From the NCBI RefSeq assembly GCF_014284155.1, contig NZ_JACOFZ010000001.1:682001-746000 (forward strand): a stretch of 64,000 nucleotides of DNA. Direction: 5' to 3'. The DNA is from Affinundibacterium nitidum (GTDB lineage Bacteria > Pseudomonadota > Gammaproteobacteria > Burkholderiales > Burkholderiaceae_D). Position numbers and translations under genes: made by a program. Shown piece by piece: positions 25,562 to 37,573 of this stretch. Below the pieces are notes generated by a model that saw nothing but the letters and a program-made list of their open reading frames with translations, was not told the origin of the DNA and ran no database searches. How positions within the stretch are numbered: position 1 is the stretch's first letter; the number at the start of each line of letters is the position of its first letter.

Positions 25562-27580
25562 TTATTTAGAAAATGGGAGCGGCATGAAATAAATCAGGAA
25601 ACCAAGTACACCCAAGATCATGACGAACGCATAGTGGTAAATAAAACCTGTCTGGAACAAACGAACGATCTTAGAAAACAAACCAACCAATTTCGCACTT
25701 CCGTTCACAACCAAACCGTCGATCAAACCTTTGTCACCGATGTTCCACAATCCGCCACCGAGCAAGCGAGCGCCCCCCGCGAACACGATCTCATTGAAGC
25801 GGTCCATGTAGTATTTATTATCTAGGATATTGTAAATAACACTTGCCTTCTGTTTGATTGCAGCTGGGATGCTTGGCTTAACCATGTAGAAGAAATAAGC
25901 TAAAGCAACGCCGGACAAGGCCAACCAGAATGGTGGCGTTTGCAAGGCGTGTTTACCCATCGCCTGCCAGCTATGGAATTCATGTGCCAACTCTTCCATT
26001 GCTGGATGGGCGTGGTGGTTAACGAAGATCACATCTTTGAAGAAGTCTCCAAACAACATTGGTTGAATTGTATACAAGCCAATGAATACAGATGGGATAG
26101 CCAATAACACCAATGGCACCCAAACAACCGCCGGAGATTCGTGAGGTTTTTGACCTGGTGCCAAACCATGATGATGATCATCGTGACCATGGTGTGCATG
26201 ACCAAAATTCTCTTTACCGTGGAACACCAAGAAATACATACGGAAAGAGTAGAAAGCCGTCACGAATACGCCAGCCAATACTGCAAATTGCGCAAAGCCT
26301 GATGTTGGCAAATGAGATGCCATCACTGCTTCGATGATTGAGTCTTTTGAGTAGAAGCCAGAGAAAAATGGCGTACCGATCAATGCCAAAGAACCGAGCA
26401 ACGAGGTGATCCAAGTTTTTGGCATGTACTTCCACAATCCACCCATGTTACGGATATCTTGATCATGATGCATGCCGATGATCACAGAACCCGCAGCTAA
26501 GAACAACAAAGCTTTAAAGAAAGCGTGTGTCATCAAATGGAATACAGCTACTGAGTAAGCAGACGCGCCCAAGGCAACCGTCATATAACCCAATTGAGAC
26601 AAGGTCGAATACGCGACGACACGTTTAATATCGTTTTGAATGATGCCGAGGAAACCCATGAACAAGGCTGTGATGGCACCAATTACCATAATGAAGGACA
26701 AAGCTGTATCCGACATCTCAAACAGCGGGGACATACGTGCCACCATAAAAATACCGGCGGTAACCATTGTTGCTGCATGAATCAAAGCAGAAATCGGCGT
26801 TGGGCCTTCCATCGAATCTGGCAACCATACATGCAACGGGAATTGTGCAGACTTGCCCATTGCACCGATAAACAAGCAAATACATGCGACAGTGATCAAC
26901 ATCCAATCGGTACCAGGCAACATGATTGGTGCCAATGTGTCTTTCTTCGCAAATACTTCTGCGTAGTTCATCGAACCAGCATAAGCAACCAGCAAACCGA
27001 TACCAAGAATAAAACCAAAGTCACCAACACGATTCACCAAAAAGGCTTTCATGTTCGCGTAAATAGCGGTTGGTTTTGTGTACCAGAAACCGATCAACAA
27101 GTAGGAAACCAGACCCACTGCTTCCCAGCCAAAGAACAACTGCAAGAAGTTGTTACTCATGACCAGCATCAACATGGAGAAAGTAAACAGAGAGATGTAT
27201 GCAAAGAAGCGGTTGTAACCTTCGTCTTCCGCCATGTAGCCAATCGTGTAGATATGCACCATCAACGACACGAAGGTGACGACGCACATCATCATCGCTG
27301 TCAGGCTATCAACTAAGAAACCAACTTCCAGTTTCATGCCACCCACATTCATCCATTGATACAGGGTGCCATTGTATTTTGCGCCGTCGATGACCTCAGA
27401 AAGGGTCATGCACGATAATACGAAAGCCACCAAGACGCCGAGGATGGTCGCCGTGTGCGACACCTTACGACCAACTAGGTTACCAAAGAACTTTGTACCT
27501 AACAGACCCGCAATTGCGGCACCAGCCAGTGGTGCAAGTGGTACTGCCAGTAATAAATGTGGGTTAAGTTGCCCCGCCAT
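25562..27580 (-). CDS. nuoL: NADH-quinone oxidoreductase subunit L
   Basis: The distal antiporter-like subunit of complex I, with the long lateral helix; 672 residues. FFGWEAVGLVSYLLIGFW has the helix 5 Glu, and KSAQFPLHVWLPDSMEGPTP and AYSTLSQLGYM are family blocks. A histidine-rich loop (HAHHGHDDHHHG, about residues 460-472) precedes GLAPGQKPHESP. Such loops occur in related NuoL proteins and may only be a matrix-side linker. Confidence 0.97.
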   Translation of the reverse strand: MAGQLNPHLLLAVPLAPLAGAAIAGLLGTKFFGNLVGRKVSHTATILGVLVAFVLSCMTLSEVIDGAKYNGTLYQWMNVGGMKLEVGFLVDSLTAMMMCVVTFVSLMVHIYTIGYMAEDEGYNRFFAYISLFTFSMLMLVMSNNFLQLFFGWEAVGLVSYLLIGFWYTKPTAIYANMKAFLVNRVGDFGFILGIGLLVAYAGSMNYAEVFAKKDTLAPIMLPGTDWMLITVACICLFIGAMGKSAQFPLHVWLPDSMEGPTPISALIHAATMVTAGIFMVARMSPLFEMSDTALSFIMVIGAITALFMGFLGIIQNDIKRVVAYSTLSQLGYMTVALGASAYSVAVFHLMTHAFFKALLFLAAGSVIIGMHHDQDIRNMGGLWKYMPKTWITSLLGSLALIGTPFFSGFYSKDSIIEAVMASHLPTSGFAQFAVLAGVFVTAFYSFRMYFLVFHGKENFGHAHHGHDDHHHGLAPGQKPHESPAVVWVPLVLLAIPSVFIGLYTIQPMLFGDFFKDVIFVNHHAHPAMEELAHEFHSWQAMGKHALQTPPFWLALSGVALAYFFYMVKPSIPAAIKQKASVIYNILDNKYYMDRFNEIVFAGGARLLGGGLWNIGDKGLIDGLVVNGSAKLVGLFSKIVRLFQTGFIYHYAFVMILGVLGFLIYFMPLPFSK

Positions 27581-27654
27581 ATCGACCCTTTGTTATCTTA
27601 TTTCTCTAATTCCCAATACATCAAAGTCACTACTCACCAAAAATTTTGGTGATA

Positions 27655-27963
27655 TTAGCCTTTCAATGTACCCAGATCTTCCACATTGATCGTGTCCAAA
27701 TTACGGAACATCACCACCAGAATCGCCAAACCAATTGCAGATTCTGCTGCTGCCACAGTCAAAATGAAGAAGACAAAAACCTGCCCCGCCGCATCACCTA
27801 AATAGTGGGAAAAGGCGATGAAATTCATGTTAACCGCCAACAACATCAATTCTATTGCCATTAACAAGACGATGATGTTTTTGCGGTTCATGAAAATGCC
27901 GACGATAGAAATCGCAAACAAAATCGCGCCTAAAACCAAAAAATGTGTCAATGTTAAAGCCAT
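27655..27963 (-). CDS. nuoK: NADH-quinone oxidoreductase subunit K
   Basis: Small membrane subunit of complex I (MrpC-like), 102 residues, three helices. Two buried glutamates needed for proton transfer lie in [17 protein letters not shown] and [13 protein letters not shown]. Directly follows nuoJ. Confidence 0.98.
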   Translation of the reverse strand: MALTLTHFLVLGAILFAISIVGIFMNRKNIIVLLMAIELMLLAVNMNFIAFSHYLGDAAGQVFVFFILTVAAAESAIGLAILVVMFRNLDTINVEDLGTLKG

Positions 27964-28602
27964 TTATACACCTGTATTCTCTGCAGCTTTTTCGCCGGCG
28001 GATGCGCGGTCGGATTCTGCTTTCATATTGACCAAACGTACGCGATCGTTCCGTTTTACTTTCACAGCAGCTGCTGGGTCGAAATATTTACTGTCTTTGC
28101 GACGACGCAGTGTCAGAGCAACAGCAGCAACAATCGCTAACAACAAAATTACCGCTGCAACCTCGAAAGCAAACAAATACTTTGTGAAGATTTCGATGCC
28201 CAAGAACTTCGTGTCACCGATTATTGCAGCGTTTGCAGGTGCTGCATTATCGGGACGCAAAAAGCCTTTCAACAACACGGCAGACATCTCGAAGGCGATT
28301 ACCAAACCTACGATGGCGGCCAATGGTAAACGCCCCCAAAATCCCTCGCGAAGCTTGTCCATATTAATATCGAGCATCATCACGACGAACAGGAACAAGA
28401 CCATGACAGCACCGACATAGACCAACACCAGCACGATGGCCAAAAACTCCGCTTTCAACAACAACCAAATACCAGCAGCGCTGAAAAAGGACAAAACCAA
28501 AAACAATGCCGCATGCACAGGGCTACGCGCGGTGATCACTTGCGTCGCGGCCAACACCAAAATGGCAGCGAACACATAAAATAAAGCAGTTGTAAAATCC
28601 AT
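27964..28602 (-). CDS. nuoJ: NADH-quinone oxidoreductase subunit J
   Basis: Membrane subunit of complex I, 212 residues, five helices in the first 165. VLVYVGAVMVLFLFVVMML is the pi-bulge helix 3. The C-terminal tail (about 168-212: LRRRKDSKYFDPAAAVKVKR ... GEKAAENTGV) is long and charged, as in other betaproteobacteria. Confidence 0.97.
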   Translation of the reverse strand: MDFTTALFYVFAAILVLAATQVITARSPVHAALFLVLSFFSAAGIWLLLKAEFLAIVLVLVYVGAVMVLFLFVVMMLDINMDKLREGFWGRLPLAAIVGLVIAFEMSAVLLKGFLRPDNAAPANAAIIGDTKFLGIEIFTKYLFAFEVAAVILLLAIVAAVALTLRRRKDSKYFDPAAAVKVKRNDRVRLVNMKAESDRASAGEKAAENTGV

Positions 28603-28619
28603 AGCTAAGCTCTTCCAGT

Positions 28620-29108
28620 CTAGCGGTATTTAGCGTCAGCTTGACGGGCTGCCGCAATTTCTGGTTCGTAACGATCACCAACAGCCAGCAGCATCTCTTT
28701 GGTGAAATACAAGTCACCGCGTTTTTCGCCGTGATATTCCAAAACATGTGTTTCAACGATCGAATCCACTGGGCATGACTCTTCACAGAAGCCGCAGAAA
28801 ATACACTTGGTCAAATCGATGTCGTAACGTGTAGTACGACGAGAACCATCTTCACGTTGATCAGACTCAATCGTAATCGCCATTGCTGGGCAAACTGCTT
28901 CACATAATTTACAAGCGATGCAGCGCTCTTCCCCGTTTGGATAACGGCGCAACGCGTGCAAACCACGAAAACGTGGAGATTGCGGCGTCTTTTCTTCGGG
29001 GAATTGCACCGTTATCTTGCGTGCAAACATATAGCGGCCTGTCAGGGCTAAACCCTTGATCAGCTCGCGCAGCATGAGGCTGCCAAAAAAATCTTTAATC
29101 GCTTCCAT
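28620..29108 (-). CDS. nuoI: NADH-quinone oxidoreductase subunit I
   Basis: Peripheral-arm subunit that carries clusters N6a and N6b; 162 residues. Two [4Fe-4S] motifs are complete: [16 protein letters not shown] and [24 protein letters not shown] is preceded by the [16 protein letters not shown] segment typical of the bacterial protein. Confidence 0.98.
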   Translation of the reverse strand: MEAIKDFFGSLMLRELIKGLALTGRYMFARKITVQFPEEKTPQSPRFRGLHALRRYPNGEERCIACKLCEAVCPAMAITIESDQREDGSRRTTRYDIDLTKCIFCGFCEESCPVDSIVETHVLEYHGEKRGDLYFTKEMLLAVGDRYEPEIAAARQADAKYR

Positions 29109-29150
29109 TATTTGCTTCCATTTATTCTTAGCTAAGCTGAGCTGAGTCGA

Positions 29151-30236
29151 TTATTTCCAAATGTTCCAAGCGCTTTGCATCCATGCAGCGACGATCACTA
29201 AGTAGACCAAAGTCAAAGGTATGAAGACCTTCCAGCCCAAGCGCATGATTTGATCATAGCGATAACGTGGGAAAGAAGCGCGAGCCCAAATAAACATCGA
29301 CACTACGACGAAAGTTTTGATACCCAACCAGATCCACCCTGGGATGTAAGCTAACAAACCTAGAACTGGAACGTCATGACCTATCGGTGAATTCCAACCA
29401 CCCAAGAACATGATGGAAGCCAAAGCAGAAATCAAAATCATGTTGGCGTATTCAGCCAAGAAGAACATCGCAAATGACATACCGGAGTATTCAACCATGT
29501 GACCAGCAACGATCTCAGACTCGCCCTCAACCACGTCAAACGGATGACGATTTGTCTCAGCGATACCGGAAATCACATAGATCACAAACATCGGCAATAA
29601 AGGCAACCAGTTCCAAGACAAGAAATTCCAGCCATGATCAGCGAAATAGCCTTTCATTTGACCATTCACTACTTCTGTCAAATTCAAACTACCCGAGACC
29701 ATCAAAACGATGACCAAAACAAAGCCCATCGCAATTTCATAGGAAACCATTTGTGCGGAAGCACGCATCGCACCAAGGAACGCATACTTAGAGTTCGAAG
29801 CCCAACCCGCGATGATGATGCCGTAGACTTCCATGGAAGTGATTGCCATGATCAACAACAAACCGGCGTTAACGTTAGCCAATACAACATCAGGACCAAA
29901 TGGCACAACAGACCAAGCTGCAAGTGCCGGCATAATTGTCATGATCGGCGCCAACACGAACAACACTTTATTTGCTTTTGCTGGAACGATGATCTCTTTC
30001 AACAGCAACTTCAAAGCATCAGCAATTGGTTGCAGCAAACCAGCTGGACCGACACGATTTGGTCCAAGACGCACGTGCATCCAACCAATCATCTTACGTT
30101 CCCACAACGTCAAGTAAGCAACTGCACCGAGCAATGGCAATGTGACGCAAACAATCTTGACCAAGGTCCATACCAAAGGCCACAAAGAGCCCAAATACTG
30201 TACGCCGTAGGATTGAATCGTTTCTAAGAAATTCAT
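29151..30236 (-). CDS. nuoH: NADH-quinone oxidoreductase subunit H
   Basis: Membrane subunit at the quinone-binding chamber joining the two arms of complex I; 361 residues, eight helices. [20 protein letters not shown] and [20 protein letters not shown] are the signature quinone-site segments. Its start overlaps the nuoG stop by one base (TAATG), which indicates translational coupling. Confidence 0.98.
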   Translation of the reverse strand: MNFLETIQSYGVQYLGSLWPLVWTLVKIVCVTLPLLGAVAYLTLWERKMIGWMHVRLGPNRVGPAGLLQPIADALKLLLKEIIVPAKANKVLFVLAPIMTIMPALAAWSVVPFGPDVVLANVNAGLLLIMAITSMEVYGIIIAGWASNSKYAFLGAMRASAQMVSYEIAMGFVLVIVLMVSGSLNLTEVVNGQMKGYFADHGWNFLSWNWLPLLPMFVIYVISGIAETNRHPFDVVEGESEIVAGHMVEYSGMSFAMFFLAEYANMILISALASIMFLGGWNSPIGHDVPVLGLLAYIPGWIWLGIKTFVVVSMFIWARASFPRYRYDQIMRLGWKVFIPLTLVYLVIVAAWMQSAWNIWK

Positions 30237-32569
30237 TATGCACGCTCCACACTAATTGGGCCGAACATCGCACCCAGTTGATGCGTCGCCAACACACCAG
30301 CGGCAACACGAACTACCGTTGACGGCAATGATTTATCTAAGTTGGCTGGCATCACGATAGAAGCAGCACCTTGCGTCAATTTCACAAAATCACCATTCGC
30401 AATACCTAGACGCGCAAACTCGGCTGCACTTAAACTCACAGTAGTCGCCGCCTTTGCATCTGCAGTACGTTGCAAGGATTCGGAGCGACGTACGACGGCA
30501 TCTGTACTATAGATATTCACATCAGATACGCGTTCCAATCCGGCAGTTGAAGAAGCAGCCGCTATAGAGATCTCTGTAGAATTATTCAACTTACTAGAAC
30601 AATCGGTGACACCTTGGCCGATCACTGCATCACGCACGGCTTCTGAAGTTTCAAACTCAAATTTTTCCAAGCCTAACAGGTTACCCAATACACGCAATAC
30701 TTTCCACGCTGGACGTGTATCACCGAGGGGCTTAACGACACCATGGAAACTTTGTGCACGACCTTCGCAATTGACGAAAGTACCTGCTGTCTCAGTAAAT
30801 GGAGAAACTGGCAACAAAACATCGGCGTATTCGAAACCTTGTTTAAACGGTGACATTACCACCACCATATCAGCTTGAGCTAATACGGCACTTGCTCGGT
30901 TGGCGTCTGCAAAATCATGTTGTGCCTCAGCATTGAGCAACAAGAGTGCCTTGCGTGCATTGCTCAATACTGAGCCAGCCACTTCAGCATTGGCTGGTAC
31001 TGCGCCAGCCAGATAAGCACCAACTGAGTTTGCTGCTTCAGTCAAATAACCAAAGCCAGTTCCTGTTTGCTGCGAAATCCATTGCGCTAATGCGTGAATT
31101 TGGCTTGCATTTGGATGTTGTGCTGCCGTGTTACCGAGGAATACGCCACCTTTGTTTTCGTCATTCGACGATAACAAATTATTGGCAATCGCTTGCGCCG
31201 TTTCGCTCACCACAACTTCGGCGATACCAGCTGGTTTTGCGACTTGTTTTACATTCGCAACCGCTGTTGCGACTTCAGCCAAGAAAGACAGCCATTGAGA
31301 TGGCGCCACCACCGCTTTGTTGGCGACTTTCATCAACAATTCGTCGTCAGTTGCATGCAATACGCTTAGCTTCGTACCACTCTTCACTGCTTGGCGCAAA
31401 CGAGCGGCCAACAACGGATGGTCTTTACGCAAGAAGGAACCAATCACAAACACTTGACGCAATTGCGCGAAGGATGCGATCGACATACCCAACCAAGGTG
31501 TTGCTTTACCTGTTAGACCGAAATCAGACTGACGCAAACGTGTTTCGATGTTGTCGGACCCCATACCACGTACAACACCAGCTAATAAACTCAGTTCTTC
31601 CAACGTGGAGTTTGCTGTCGCTAACGCACCGATGGCATTCGCACCATGTTCATGACGAACATTTTTCAAACCATGAGCGACGTATTCAAGCGCTGTTTGC
31701 CAGTCAGTTTCTTGCCACTGACCGCCTTGTTTCAACATTGGTTTAGTCAGACGATCTTCAGTATTCAAACCTTCATAAGCGAAACGGTCTTTGTCTGAAA
31801 TCCAGCATTCATTGATCTCATCGTTTTCCAAAGGAACAACGCGCAACACTTTGTTATTTTTGACTTGAACGATCAGATTTGAACCCAATCCATCATGCGC
31901 ACTAACCGACTTACGGCGAGACAATTCCCATGTACGGGCAGAATAACGGAATGGTTTCGAAGTCAAGGCACCGACTGGGCAAAGGTCGATCATGTTGCCA
32001 GACAATTCGGAGTCAACTGTTTTCCCAACGAAAGAAGTGATTTCTGAATGCTCGCCACGATTGAGCATACCCAATTCCATGACACCGGCAATCTCTTGGC
32101 CGAAACGGACACAACGTGTGCAGTGAATGCAACGGCTCATTTCTTCCATCGAAATCAATGGGCCTACGTTCTTGTGGAACACAACACGTTTTTCTTCTTG
32201 ATAGCGTGAGCTGGTTTTACCGTAACCCACGGCCAAATCTTGTAACTGACATTCGCCACCTTGATCGCAAATTGGGCAATCGAGTGGATGGTTGATCAAC
32301 AAGAACTCCATCACATCTTTTTGTGCTTTGGTTGCCTTGTCGCTGTTTGAGCGAACGATCATGCCTTGAGTCACTGGTGTGGCGCAAGCTGGCAATGGCT
32401 TCGGTGCTTTTTCTACCTCGACCAAACACATACGGCAGTTGGCCGCAATGGACAGTTTCTTGTGATAGCAAAAGTGGGGAATGTATGTGCCAAGTTTATT
32501 GGCAGCATCCATGACCATGCTTCCCGCAGGGACTTCTACTTTCTTGCCGTCTATTTCAATTTCAACCAT
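30236..32569 (-). CDS. nuoG: NADH-quinone oxidoreductase subunit G
   Basis: The large iron-sulfur subunit of complex I, 777 residues. The N-terminus has the [2Fe-2S] site ([20 protein letters not shown]), then the His/Cys [4Fe-4S] region ([18 protein letters not shown]) and [21 protein letters not shown] molybdopterin-oxidoreductase-like domain without a cofactor role fills the rest. Overlaps nuoH by one base. Confidence 0.97.
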   Translation of the reverse strand: MVEIEIDGKKVEVPAGSMVMDAANKLGTYIPHFCYHKKLSIAANCRMCLVEVEKAPKPLPACATPVTQGMIVRSNSDKATKAQKDVMEFLLINHPLDCPICDQGGECQLQDLAVGYGKTSSRYQEEKRVVFHKNVGPLISMEEMSRCIHCTRCVRFGQEIAGVMELGMLNRGEHSEITSFVGKTVDSELSGNMIDLCPVGALTSKPFRYSARTWELSRRKSVSAHDGLGSNLIVQVKNNKVLRVVPLENDEINECWISDKDRFAYEGLNTEDRLTKPMLKQGGQWQETDWQTALEYVAHGLKNVRHEHGANAIGALATANSTLEELSLLAGVVRGMGSDNIETRLRQSDFGLTGKATPWLGMSIASFAQLRQVFVIGSFLRKDHPLLAARLRQAVKSGTKLSVLHATDDELLMKVANKAVVAPSQWLSFLAEVATAVANVKQVAKPAGIAEVVVSETAQAIANNLLSSNDENKGGVFLGNTAAQHPNASQIHALAQWISQQTGTGFGYLTEAANSVGAYLAGAVPANAEVAGSVLSNARKALLLLNAEAQHDFADANRASAVLAQADMVVVMSPFKQGFEYADVLLPVSPFTETAGTFVNCEGRAQSFHGVVKPLGDTRPAWKVLRVLGNLLGLEKFEFETSEAVRDAVIGQGVTDCSSKLNNSTEISIAAASSTAGLERVSDVNIYSTDAVVRRSESLQRTADAKAATTVSLSAAEFARLGIANGDFVKLTQGAASIVMPANLDKSLPSTVVRVAAGVLATHQLGAMFGPISVERA

Positions 32570-32645
32570 GGTGTGCTCTGGGTACGCTAAGCGAATAATT
32601 TTTCAAACTTGAACGGCTCTGTTCAAGCAGACACTAAAACTTTAA

Positions 32646-33941
32646 TTACAAATACGTCGGCACTAAGCAATGTTTGTGCTCAATGTGGTACTCAAACTCT
32701 TCTCGGAAATTCTTGACGAATGCACGTACTGGCATCGCTGCAGCATCACCCAAGGCACAAATCGTACGACCTTGAATGCCATCAGCAACGGCGTTGAGCA
32801 TATCCAAATCTTCCGGGCGGCCTTGACCGTTTTCGATACGATGAACGATGCGATACAACCAGCCAGTCCCTTCACGGCACGGCGTACATTGACCGCAAGA
32901 TTCTTCAAAATAGAAGTACGACAAACGCAGCAAGGATTTCACCATGCAACGGGTTTCATCCATCACGATCACTGCACCAGAACCCAACATCGAACCTGCT
33001 TTCGCGATCGAGTCATAGTCCATATCGGTTGCCATCATGACGTCGCCGGTCAACACAGGCATTGATGAACCACCTGGAATAACCGCTTTGATTTTCTTGC
33101 CATCACGCATACCACCTGCCAACTCCAACAAAGTCGCAAATGGTGTACCGAGCGGCACTTCGTAATTACCTGGCTTCGCTACGTCACCGGACATAGAGAA
33201 AATCTTCGTACCGCCGTTATTTGGTTTACCGAGTGCTGCATAAGCTTCACCGCCCATCGCCAATACGAATGGCACAGCAGCAAAAGTTTCTGTGTTATTG
33301 ATCGTCGTTGGTTTACCATACAAACCAAAACTCGCTGGGAATGGTGGTTTGAAACGTGGCTGACCTTTTTTCCCCTCTAAGGACTCCAACAAAGCTGTTT
33401 CTTCACCGCAGATGTAAGCGCCATAGCCGTGGAATGCATGCAATTGGAATGAAAAATCGGAACCATGAATACGGTCACCGAGCATGCCTGCAGCGCGTGC
33501 TTCTTCCAAGGCTTCTTCGAAACGATCGTAGTCGGCGAAAATCTCGCCGTGAATGTAGTTATAACCGACCGTAATACCCATCGCGTAAGCGCCAATAGCC
33601 ATGCCTTCGATCAAAGCATGCGGGTTATAACGAATAATGTCGCGATCTTTAAATGTACCTGGTTCGCCTTCGTCAGTATTACAAACGAGATATTTTTGCC
33701 CAGGGAATTGACGTGGCATGAAGCTCCACTTCAAGCCAGTTGGAAAACCTGCACCACCACGACCGCGCAACGACGAAGCCTTTAATTCAGCGATTACTTG
33801 TTCTGGTGGGATTTTCTCATCCAAAATTCGTTTCAAAGACTGGTAGCCACCGCGCGCTACGTAATCTTGCAAGTGCCAGTTCTTTCCATCTAAGCCAGCA
33901 AGGATCAATGGCTTGATATGGCGATTATGTAGACTCGTCAT
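32646..33941 (-). CDS. nuoF: NADH-quinone oxidoreductase subunit F
   Basis: The NADH-oxidising subunit with FMN and cluster N3; 431 residues. [17 protein letters not shown] is the nucleotide/FMN loop, [17 protein letters not shown] a conserved FMN segment, and [15 protein letters not shown] with a later Cys the [4Fe-4S] site. Starts by a one-base overlap with nuoE (TAATG). Confidence 0.98.
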   Translation of the reverse strand: MTSLHNRHIKPLILAGLDGKNWHLQDYVARGGYQSLKRILDEKIPPEQVIAELKASSLRGRGGAGFPTGLKWSFMPRQFPGQKYLVCNTDEGEPGTFKDRDIIRYNPHALIEGMAIGAYAMGITVGYNYIHGEIFADYDRFEEALEEARAAGMLGDRIHGSDFSFQLHAFHGYGAYICGEETALLESLEGKKGQPRFKPPFPASFGLYGKPTTINNTETFAAVPFVLAMGGEAYAALGKPNNGGTKIFSMSGDVAKPGNYEVPLGTPFATLLELAGGMRDGKKIKAVIPGGSSMPVLTGDVMMATDMDYDSIAKAGSMLGSGAVIVMDETRCMVKSLLRLSYFYFEESCGQCTPCREGTGWLYRIVHRIENGQGRPEDLDMLNAVADGIQGRTICALGDAAAMPVRAFVKNFREEFEYHIEHKHCLVPTYL

Positions 33942-34438
33942 TATTTACCCGCCTCCGCTGTTTGACCTAATTCACTGACCAAAGCATCAATCTTATCGTT
34001 CGACATGAAACTGCACATGCGCTTGTTATTAACCAACATAACAGGTGCATCACCACACGCGCCCATGCACTCCCCTTCCATCAAAGTGAATTTACCGTCA
34101 GCCGAGGTTTCTTTGTAGTCAAGACCTAGCTTTTGTTTCAAATGATGGGCCGCGCGTTCACCACCAGACAATGCACAAGGCAAATTAGTGCACACAGTGA
34201 TCTTGAACTGACCGACTGGCTTGGTGTTATACATGTTGTAGAACGTTGCCACTTCTTGGACTGCCACTGCTGGCATACCGATGTAATCAGCGATAAACTG
34301 CATCACTTCTGGCGACAGCCAATTAGTTTCATCTTGCGCGATCGCCAACGCTGCCATCACAGCTGATTGGCGCTGATCGGCCGGGAATTTCGCGAGTTCG
34401 CGATCAATTTTCTTTAGTGCTTGCTCTGATAAGATCAT
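33941..34438 (-). CDS. nuoE: NADH-quinone oxidoreductase subunit E
   Basis: Thioredoxin-fold [2Fe-2S] subunit (N1a) of complex I. The cluster cysteines lie in [11 protein letters not shown] and [14 protein letters not shown] take the start as [15 protein letters not shown] at 34438, with GAGG 9 nt upstream, giving 165 residues. The open frame begins 13 codons earlier, but that part has no family match. Confidence 0.96.
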   Translation of the reverse strand: MILSEQALKKIDRELAKFPADQRQSAVMAALAIAQDETNWLSPEVMQFIADYIGMPAVAVQEVATFYNMYNTKPVGQFKITVCTNLPCALSGGERAAHHLKQKLGLDYKETSADGKFTLMEGECMGACGDAPVMLVNNKRMCSFMSNDKIDALVSELGQTAEAGK

Positions 34439-34528
34439 CGCTCTTGCCTCAAATATTGAGCCGCTGAGCGGCATCAATCATCTATCAATTTACTGTTACG
34501 GGCAAACTATCCCGTCGCCCAAGACCAA

Positions 34529-35782
34529 CTACCGGTCAATTTCACCAAACACGATATCTTGCGTACCAATGATGGTTACAGCATCAGCAATCATGTGGCC
34601 CTTGGCCATTTCATCCAAACCTTGCAAATGAGCGAAACCGGGCGCACGAATCTTCATACGATACGGTTTATTCGCACCATCGGACATCAAATAGATACCA
34701 AACTCACCTTTTGGATGCTCAACAGCGGCATATGCCTCACCAGCAGGAACATGGAAACCTTCAGTGAATAATTTAAAATGGTGAATCAGCTCTTCCATAT
34801 TCGACTTCATATTCACGCGACTTGGTGGCGCTACCTTATGATTCGTCGACATCACTTGACCAGGATTATTACGTAACCATTCGACGCATTGTTTAATGAT
34901 GCGGTTTGATTGACGCATTTCCTCAACACGAACCAAATAACGATCATAACTATCGCCATTGACACCAACTGGGATGTCGAAATCAAGCAAGTCATAAACT
35001 TCGTACGGTTGTTTCTTACGCAAATCCCATTCAACACCCGAACCACGCAACATGGGGCCGGTAAAGCCCATTGCCATCGCACGCTCAGGAGAAACTACAC
35101 CAATACCGACCAAACGCTGCTTCCAGATACGGTTATCAGTCAACAGAGTTTCATATTCATCGACGTATTTCGGGAAACGGTTCGTAAAATCTTCAATGAA
35201 ATCGAGCAAGGAACCTTGACGATTTTCATTCAACAAACGCATCGCTTTTTCATTTTTCAAAATGGATGCTTTGTGCTTCGGCATCTCATCTGGCAAATCA
35301 CGATATACACCACCTGGACGATAGTAAGCCGCGTGCATACGGGCACCGGAAACGGCTTCGTAGCAATCCATCAAATCTTCGCGCTCACGGAAAGCGTAGA
35401 GAATGACAGCCATCGCACCAACGTCTAGCGCGTGTGCACCAATCCACAACAGGTGATTCAACAGACGTGTAATTTCATCGAACATCACTCGGATGTACTG
35501 CGCACGCAAAGGCACTTCAAGACCCAGCATACGCTCAATCGCCATGACATAGGCGTGTTCATTGGACATCATCGACACATAATCGAGCCTGTCCATGTAT
35601 GGCACTGATTGCAAGAATGTCTTTTGCTCTGCTAACTTTTCAGTCGCACGATGAAGCAGACCAATGTGTGGATCTGCTCGTTGAATTACTTCGCCATCCA
35701 ATTCCAATACCAAGCGCAAAACACCATGCGCAGCTGGATGTTGAGGACCAAAGTTTAAGGTGTAATTTTTAATTTCAGCCAT
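34529..35782 (-). CDS. nuoD: NADH-quinone oxidoreductase subunit D
   Basis: 49-kDa subunit of complex I, related to the large subunit of NiFe hydrogenases; 417 residues. It forms the quinone head-group site ([20 protein letters not shown] with the conserved His). [14 protein letters not shown] and the C-terminal [15 protein letters not shown] are intact. Separate from NuoC, not fused as in E. coli. Confidence 0.98.
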   Translation of the reverse strand: MAEIKNYTLNFGPQHPAAHGVLRLVLELDGEVIQRADPHIGLLHRATEKLAEQKTFLQSVPYMDRLDYVSMMSNEHAYVMAIERMLGLEVPLRAQYIRVMFDEITRLLNHLLWIGAHALDVGAMAVILYAFREREDLMDCYEAVSGARMHAAYYRPGGVYRDLPDEMPKHKASILKNEKAMRLLNENRQGSLLDFIEDFTNRFPKYVDEYETLLTDNRIWKQRLVGIGVVSPERAMAMGFTGPMLRGSGVEWDLRKKQPYEVYDLLDFDIPVGVNGDSYDRYLVRVEEMRQSNRIIKQCVEWLRNNPGQVMSTNHKVAPPSRVNMKSNMEELIHHFKLFTEGFHVPAGEAYAAVEHPKGEFGIYLMSDGANKPYRMKIRAPGFAHLQGLDEMAKGHMIADAVTIIGTQDIVFGEIDR

Positions 35783-35792
35783 CGAGATGCCT

Positions 35793-36392
35793 TTAACCCT
35801 TTATCCCGTAGTTTTCTTCACGAATAATACGTGGCGTATTTTCACGCGGCTCAATCGTCACAGGCTGATAGACCACACGTTTTTGATCTGCGTCATACCG
35901 CATTTCAACATATCCAGAGACTGGGAAATCTTTGCGGAATGGATGACCGATGAAACCATAGTCGGTCAAAATACGACGCAAATCATTATGACCTTCAAAC
36001 AGAATACCAAAGAAATCAAAGGCTTCGCGCTCATACCAATTTGCCGTATTCCACACATCAACCACGGAAGGTAAGACAGGAAATTCATCATCTTCAGCGA
36101 ATACACGCACACGCAAACGCCAATTATTCTTGATCGACAATAGGTGAGAAACCACTGCAAAACGCTTACCATCCCAAGCGCCATCTCCATAAGTGGAGTA
36201 GTCAACACCACACAGATCAATCAACTCTTCAAAATGCGTCTCAGCACGATCACGAAGGTCCAGCATTACCTGCAAATAGTCTTTTGCAGACACCACAACA
36301 GTCAACTCACCAAGCGCCAATTGCGACTGCACGAGTCGCTCGCCGATGACCGCCTTTACTGTTGCATCAAGATTTTCTAATTTGGTAGTCAT
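35793..36392 (-). CDS. nuoC: NADH-quinone oxidoreductase subunit C
   Basis: 30-kDa peripheral-arm subunit, 199 residues, contacting NuoD and NuoB. The signature [20 protein letters not shown] followed by [19 protein letters not shown] is complete. Ten bases before nuoD. Confidence 0.98.
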   Translation of the reverse strand: MTTKLENLDATVKAVIGERLVQSQLALGELTVVVSAKDYLQVMLDLRDRAETHFEELIDLCGVDYSTYGDGAWDGKRFAVVSHLLSIKNNWRLRVRVFAEDDEFPVLPSVVDVWNTANWYEREAFDFFGILFEGHNDLRRILTDYGFIGHPFRKDFPVSGYVEMRYDADQKRVVYQPVTIEPRENTPRIIREENYGIKG

Positions 36393-36428
36393 TTTGCTCT
36401 ATTTTATTAAGGTCGCGACCAAGAACGA

Positions 36429-36905
36429 TCAACGCGCGATCGTGTTATTACGCTTAATCTTGTTTTGCAATTGAATAATGCCGTAAATCAGAGCCTCTGC
36501 AGTAGGAGGACAGCCTGGAACGTAAATATCAACCGGCACAATACGATCACACCCACGCACCACCGAGTAAGAATAGTGATAGTAACCACCGCCGTTTGCA
36601 CAAGAACCCATGGACACAACCCAGCGCGGCTCGGCCATCTGATCATAAACTTTGCGCAAGGCTGGCGCCATCTTATTACACAAGGTACCAGCAACGATCA
36701 TCACGTCAGATTGACGCGGAGAGGGACGAAACACAATACCAAAGCGATCCAAATCATAACGAGAACAACCGGCATGCATCATTTCAACCGCACAGCAAGC
36801 AAGACCAAAAGTCATAGGCCACATAGACCCGGTCTGCGTCCAGTTAATCAGCTTGTCGAGACTTGTAGTTACAAAGCCTTCGCTTAATACGCCTTCAATT
36901 GACAT
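36429..36905 (-). CDS. nuoB: NADH-quinone oxidoreductase subunit B
   Basis: Carries cluster N2, the last electron carrier before quinone; 158 residues. The four ligand cysteines lie in [13 protein letters not shown] (the adjacent pair), [11 protein letters not shown] and [12 protein letters not shown]. Confidence 0.98.
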   Translation of the reverse strand: MSIEGVLSEGFVTTSLDKLINWTQTGSMWPMTFGLACCAVEMMHAGCSRYDLDRFGIVFRPSPRQSDVMIVAGTLCNKMAPALRKVYDQMAEPRWVVSMGSCANGGGYYHYSYSVVRGCDRIVPVDIYVPGCPPTAEALIYGIIQLQNKIKRNNTIAR

Positions 36906-36924
36906 ACGCTTTTCCTAATCAAAG

Positions 36925-37284
36925 TCATTCCCAATCAAGGGCGCCTTTTTTCCAGATATACCAAAAACCGACCGCAAATTCCAAGATAAAGCCTAGCATT
37001 ACCAAGAAACCCGTCCACCCCAATTCCTTCACGGATACCGCCCAAGGAAAAAAGAATGCCGTTTCAAGATCGAACAAAATAAACAAAATTGCAATGAGGT
37101 AGTAGCGCACATCGAACTTCATACGTGCATCTTCGAACGCTTCGAAACCACACTCATAAGCTGAAGTTTTTTGACTATCTGGACGATGCGGCGCAATTAA
37201 GCGACCCAACACTTGCGGCACAACACCAACCGCAATACCGACCAAAATAAAGAGAAGAACTGGGAAATAATTTTCGAGGTTCAC
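36925..37284 (-). CDS. nuoA: NADH-quinone oxidoreductase subunit A
   Basis: Small membrane subunit of complex I with three helices, 119 residues. I place the start at GTG 37284 ((M)[19 protein letters not shown]), which gives the standard family N-terminus. The open frame extends 33 codons further upstream without family sequence. The conserved loop [20 protein letters not shown] is present. First gene of the nuo operon, 120 bases after tRNA-Leu with no terminator between. Confidence 0.95.
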   Translation of the reverse strand: MNLENYFPVLLFILVGIAVGVVPQVLGRLIAPHRPDSQKTSAYECGFEAFEDARMKFDVRYYLIAILFILFDLETAFFFPWAVSVKELGWTGFLVMLGFILEFAVGFWYIWKKGALDWE

Positions 37285-37403
37285 GTTAGGTATCCGTATA
37301 AAAACGCAACATTGAAATGTTAATTGCATGATTGAGTGATTGCTCAAACCATTACCGCAACCACTTCCTCGATGAATCAGCAAGAAGAGCTGATTAAAAA
37401 CTT

Positions 37404-37488
37404 TGGTGCCGACGACGAGACTCGAACTCGTACAGCTTTCGCCACTACCCCCTCAAGATAGCGTGTCTACCAATTTCACCACGTCGGC
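37404..37488 (-). tRNA. tRNA-Leu (anticodon GAG)
   Basis: An 85-nt class II tRNA with encoded CCA. Acceptor GCCGACG / CGTCGGC, anticodon loop TTGAGGG (GAG at 34-36), a long variable arm (TGGCGAAAGCTGT) and T loop TTCGAGT. It lies between secG and nuoA, the position typical for this order of bacteria. Confidence 0.96.
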
Positions 37489-37499
37489 ATAAGCACAGC

Positions 37500-37528
37500 A
37501 TTTTACTCTCTTCAGAGCAATTGTTCAA
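37500..37528 (-). promoter_or_regulatory. Sigma-70 promoter in front of tRNA-Leu / nuo
   Basis: TTGAAC, 17-nt spacer, TAAAAT on the minus strand; the -10 ends 11 bases before the tRNA. With no terminator between the tRNA and nuoA it could also drive the nuo operon. Confidence 0.65.
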
Positions 37529-37573
37529 CGCACAATTGCATCAATTCAAGATATTTTTACTGTGATAGATCAA

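Noticed and set aside
25562-27580. His-rich cluster in NuoL considered as a novel metal-binding insertion
   Set aside because: Similar histidine-rich loops occur in NuoL of related betaproteobacteria; probably a variable linker.
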